Of a stretch of 64,000 bases of DNA, positions 61,401 through 64,000 are shown piece by piece. Under the pieces are notes generated by a model. The model was not told the origin of the DNA. It did not search any database and saw nothing but the letters and a program-made list of their open reading frames with translations. The first letter of the stretch is position 1, and every line of letters starts with the position of its first letter. Source of the DNA: Trichuris trichiura (taxonomy: Eukaryota > Nematoda > Enoplea > Trichinellida > Trichuridae); contig JBAJFE010000060.1 of assembly GCA_037903355.1 (NCBI GenBank), positions 682,001 through 746,000 of the forward strand, read 5' to 3'. Both the position numbers and the translations under genes were made by a program.

Positions 61401-64000
61401 ATACACAAGAATTTAGCATAAAATAATAAATGCATAAAACTCAACAAAAAGGCTATTTTAAAAATGGGATGCTTCCTAGCGCACCCAAAGCTCCTATCAG
61501 CTAACTTACTTGGTAGCCCGTTTGTTTTGGTCACTACTTATAGCTATTCCCTATTGTTACGGAATAATTTAACCAAAGTCGCCTTTCTAGGTGACTTCTC
61601 ATCATACGTAAACGCGCAAACGATCAAGATAAGGCGTAAACTGGATTATTGAATATAAAAACCTAAAGGATGATTGATAGTTTTAGGAAATTCAAAGGGA
61701 TGCGCTTACGCTCAGTTATTTTATCATGCTATTTGCGCATGACATACTACAGTTTTCTTTGTAAAACTATTTTGCGAAAAAAGAAAAGAAATCACTTTCC
61801 CCTATATCAATAAACGGAGAACGTACTAAGAGGTTCGACGACTGTTGTTCGCTGATTAGCATCGACAGTCAATGTTATGAAATTGCTCAATACGTCAGTG
61901 GTTCGGTAGCGTATACGATAACGAAGAACCGGATGCCCGAACGTATTGGCCGGTTCCAACCATTTAAGCCGCAGACGCACCGGATTCTCAACTTGAACCA
62001 ATTCAGTGGCAATGCTTTGCGGGGCAGTCGGTGCTGCAATCAACGATTTGCCAAAATGAACAAGAAGCAGCTGTAATACTTACGTAACGCCGGCATAGAA
62101 ACCGTTCGTGCTTTCGTGAAATAACCGTCGCCTTTACGGTTGTACGCATTGACGCGAAACGAGTAATTGGCGTTCGGCTTCAACCCGTGAACGTAAGTTT
62201 CATTCTGAAAACATCAAGAACGCAATGAAAAAGAAAACTGACCACTGGAAACGTTTTACCTGATCACCTCGAACTCGCCGAGCCGGATGCGATACAATGC
62301 TTTCAATAGGGAACCCCTCTTCGTCCAATTCTTCCACGAAAACAGAATAGCCAACCAAGCGACCATTCTTATGCTTTGGCTCTCGCCAGGAGACGTGAGC
62401 GCTGCTTGAATTTACCGTTTTTACCACAAGATGTCTTGGGGCCCCGGGAACTATGGCAAAAACCAGTTAGCCATAACCTTAACTATGCAAAACTTACCGT
62501 CATCATTTGTTTGAGCAATAACCGGTTCCGATCGAGGACCATAGCCTTTCACCGTTCCGGCGGCAACGGTAATACGATATTGTGTATACGGTTTCAAATT
62601 TCCAATCGTGACACTTCTCTGTTTGTCAGCTGATTGTGTCACACTGCCACTTAGCGCTTCCTCGTCATCATCGTCGTCGTCGTCGTCATCATCATCATCA
62701 TCATTGCTATCGTCATCTTCGACAATGTTGGCATTGTCATCCGTACTGGCCAGTTCCCAAAATACTTGATAAGAGGAGATAAGCCCGTGCTGCTGATTCT
62801 TGGGAGGCGGTTCCCAGATAACTTTCAGTTCATGAGGGCTGAGTGCTTCAACAACCACACCTTCGGGAGGACCGCTTGGAGCCGAAGGGTTCGTTTTTTG
62901 TTGAACCGGTCGGCTGAACAAGCCATCCCCCCTTTGCGACTTGGCCGACACTTGAAACGTGTAGTTAGTATTGGGCAACAGATTTTCTATGATTTTTTCC
63001 GTCAGCGCGCTGCCCATCTCTTCGTCAACGTAATTCGAAGGGGTGTGGTTGTATCGAATGACATAGTTGACGACGTCACTGGAGAAAAGTGGCGACTCCC
63101 AGGTGAGCAACATTCTCTTGGCTCCTATAGCGGTTGCTTTTACGTTCTGCGGCTGGCCAGGGATGCCAGGCTGAGTAAGGACGGAAACTGGTTCCGATAT
63201 GGGTCCATATCCAACCGCATTCCTTGCTTGTACTCGTACAGTGTAGACGATATTCTGCTGAAGACCGCTGATAACGGTCAAGCGATCATTGCCGATCACT
63301 TCCTTGGTCAGCCACATGTTGAACGGTTCCGCAGGTCTCGAAGTGTAAAATACCGCGTAGCCAAGGATAACGCCGTTGGCCTTATCCGGCGGTTCCCATT
63401 GCACCATTACGGAGGTGGGTGAAACGGCTCTGCTATGCACATTCTTAGGTTGATTTTGAGGCACTAAATGTAAGCTGGTCATTTTCGCTGGAATAATTCC
63501 ACTTCGCCAACGCTCACCCTCCTCCGAAGTGGTCGCTTCGACGGGACGCGACGGTTGGCTCCGACCAACGGGTGTCACCGTTCTAACTTGGAATTCATAC
63601 TGCGTAAATGGCTCCAAATTTTCAACGTTCACTTCGGTCTCATTGATCGCCTTCAGTTCCATAAACTCCGAACCATCAGAGTACCTGAGCGGACGAACAA
63701 TGCCTTGGAAAAAATTATATTCATCACTAGCGCTTACTTGGGACGATATTCGACCAAGTAGTAAAGGACAGTGTAGTCGGCCGAGGAACTTACGCGATCC
63801 CATTTCAACGTCACGCTACGGGAAGTTTGACCAACAATATTCACATTTGTAGGAGGATAGGCGATGTCTAAAAGTTACGCGTTCCCAAGTATGGATTCAA
63901 GAAGAGTTTGGCTTTTAGGAACCTTTAACTTCGACCATAGTTTGAGCTTCAATGCTGCCCAAGTTCGAAAAGGCGACGCAAGTGTAATTTTCAGTTTTCT
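49408..64000 (-). CDS. ptp-3: LAR-type receptor protein tyrosine phosphatase (5' end outside window)
   Basis: Transmembrane phosphatase for axon guidance, synapse and adhesion. Exons, 3' to 5': 49408-49485, 49538-49673, 49729-49883, 49943-50068, 50133-50438, 50500-50785, 51089-51243, 51308-51727, 51799-52123, 52179-52342, 52398-52619, 52669-52835, 52887-53106, 57033-57136, 60322-60457, 60522-60685, 61241-61333, 61827-62033, 62084-62204, 62260-62450, 62498-63463, 63518-63684, 63738-63867, 63923->64000; all phases agree (about 1,705 residues here). Order: end of an Ig domain ([15 protein letters not shown]), nine FN3 domains, a transmembrane helix ([20 protein letters not shown]), D1 with WPDHGVPEH and [10 protein letters not shown] (active), D2 with WPEQGVPK and [10 protein letters not shown]. 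The D2 WPD-to-WPE change is normal for LAR and lowers activity. The C-terminus, MEYLGSFDH.., is the family's. Two introns (3.9 and 3.2 kb) flank the eighth FN3 domain. Confidence 0.95.
53107..57032 (-). other. 3.9-kb intron of ptp-3
   Basis: Far longer than the 45-75 nt typical here. It holds a perfect 17-bp hairpin (54473-54520) and a CT-rich run (about 56162-56180). ORFs inside (53219-53773, 55369-55635, 56417-56713, plus) show no recognisable domain. It lies directly downstream of the putative alternative first exon, so it may carry isoform-specific control elements. Confidence 0.6.
54473..54520. repeat. Perfect 17-bp hairpin in a ptp-3 intron
   Basis: CTTTGTAATAACAGCCG (54473-54489) is followed after 14 bases by its exact inverse CGGCTGTTATTACAAAG (54504-54520). 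It could be the closed remnant of a fold-back element or a stem in the pre-mRNA. No flanking duplication was found. Confidence 0.85.
57033..57395 (-). CDS. ptp-3: Putative alternative first exon of a short ptp-3 isoform with its own signal peptide
   Basis: Directly 5' of the FN3-8 exon (57033-57136) the same reading frame stays open upstream to about 57587, through the acceptor. From the Met at 57395 ([11 protein letters not shown]..) it encodes a basic N-terminus, then a hydrophobic core [22 protein letters not shown] that looks like a signal peptide. It then joins in frame to ..[14 protein letters not shown], the FN3 domain. C. elegans ptp-3 is known to make a long (A) and a short (B) receptor from separate promoters. 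This would be a B-like form keeping FN3-8, FN3-9, the membrane helix and both phosphatase domains. Seen: open frame and hydrophobic segment. Inference: use as a start. No transcript evidence, and the leader is long for a signal peptide. Confidence 0.4.
57396..60321 (-). other. 3.2-kb intron of ptp-3; possible internal promoter region
   Basis: Part of intron 57137-60321, upstream of the putative short-isoform exon. The part about 58030-58640 is noticeably richer in G+C and CpG-like words (TCGTCGTCGTCGCGCC, GCGCGCGGC) than its surroundings and has ORFs on both strands without recognisable domains. Promoter function is inferred from position only. Confidence 0.3.
62661..62704 (-). repeat. In-frame GAT/GAC repeat encoding poly-aspartate in an FN3 domain of ptp-3
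   Basis: On the coding strand GAT and GAC codons give 13 Asp in a row, preceded by EDDDSN and followed by EE, within the fourth FN3 domain of the window, between QVFWELAST and [16 protein letters not shown]. It fits a loop between beta strands. It interrupts no conserved core residue. Confidence 0.9.

Noticed and set aside
1..64000. Operon, CRISPR or phage-type features
   Set aside because: Gene structure is eukaryotic throughout. Same-strand neighbours (CEP290, NCBP2AS2, HHAT, NIT2) are 0.6-1.6 kb apart, wider than typical nematode operon spacing, so no operon is claimed.

Overview
The window is nuclear DNA from a small-genome invertebrate, most likely a nematode. Genes are compact and multi-exon, with many introns of about 45-65 nt bounded by GT..AG. 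They encode metazoan-only proteins (perlecan/UNC-52, the LAR receptor tyrosine phosphatase PTP-3, CEP290). Base composition, gene content and intron style make me favour a clade I (Trichuris-like) worm. That species-level guess is inference. No bacterial, phage or CRISPR features are present.

Layout. (1) 1-9026, plus strand: the 3' part of a perlecan (unc-52) gene, 28 exons, with eight complete Ig domains and the tail of a ninth, then LamG-EGF-EGF-LamG-EGF-EGF-LamG. (2) 9718-12106 (plus) and 17374-19540 (minus): two paralogous F-box/leucine-rich-repeat-like genes facing each other with identical six-exon structures. The DNA between and beyond them is rich in mobile-element debris: a pogo/Tigger-like MITE, a hAT MITE, a decayed ORF and a long fold-back repeat. 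(3) 20970-22509: a degenerate hAT transposon with a perfect 8-bp target duplication. (4) 23813-25896, plus: ERO1 thiol oxidase, 8 exons. (5) 26153-36856, minus: a large coiled-coil gene that I identify as CEP290 (ciliary transition zone). (6) 37459-38143, minus: a three-exon gene for a 93-residue protein homologous to human NCBP2AS2. (7) 39447-41039, minus: an intronless MBOAT acyltransferase of the HHAT/Rasp type. (8) 42649-44340, minus: NIT2 omega-amidase, 8 exons. (9) about 46380-47930: a tandemly duplicated, broken MULE-type transposase. (10) 49408 to beyond 64000, minus: a LAR-type receptor protein tyrosine phosphatase (ptp-3), with nine FN3 domains, one transmembrane segment and two phosphatase domains. 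Its 5' end lies outside the window.

The genes do not form one pathway. Perlecan and LAR are both extracellular-matrix and synapse/adhesion related, and LAR proteins bind heparan sulphate proteoglycans. ERO1 (disulphide formation) and HHAT (ER acylation) serve the secretory pathway. Exon coordinates for perlecan, both F-box genes, ERO1, NCBP2AS2, NIT2 and LAR were worked out by hand, with phases checked arithmetically. Every junction keeps frame. No previously undescribed multi-gene system is evident. The most interesting leads are a probable internal promoter and alternative signal-peptide exon in ptp-3, the NCBP2AS2 microprotein gene, the mirrored F-box pair, and several mobile-element structures.
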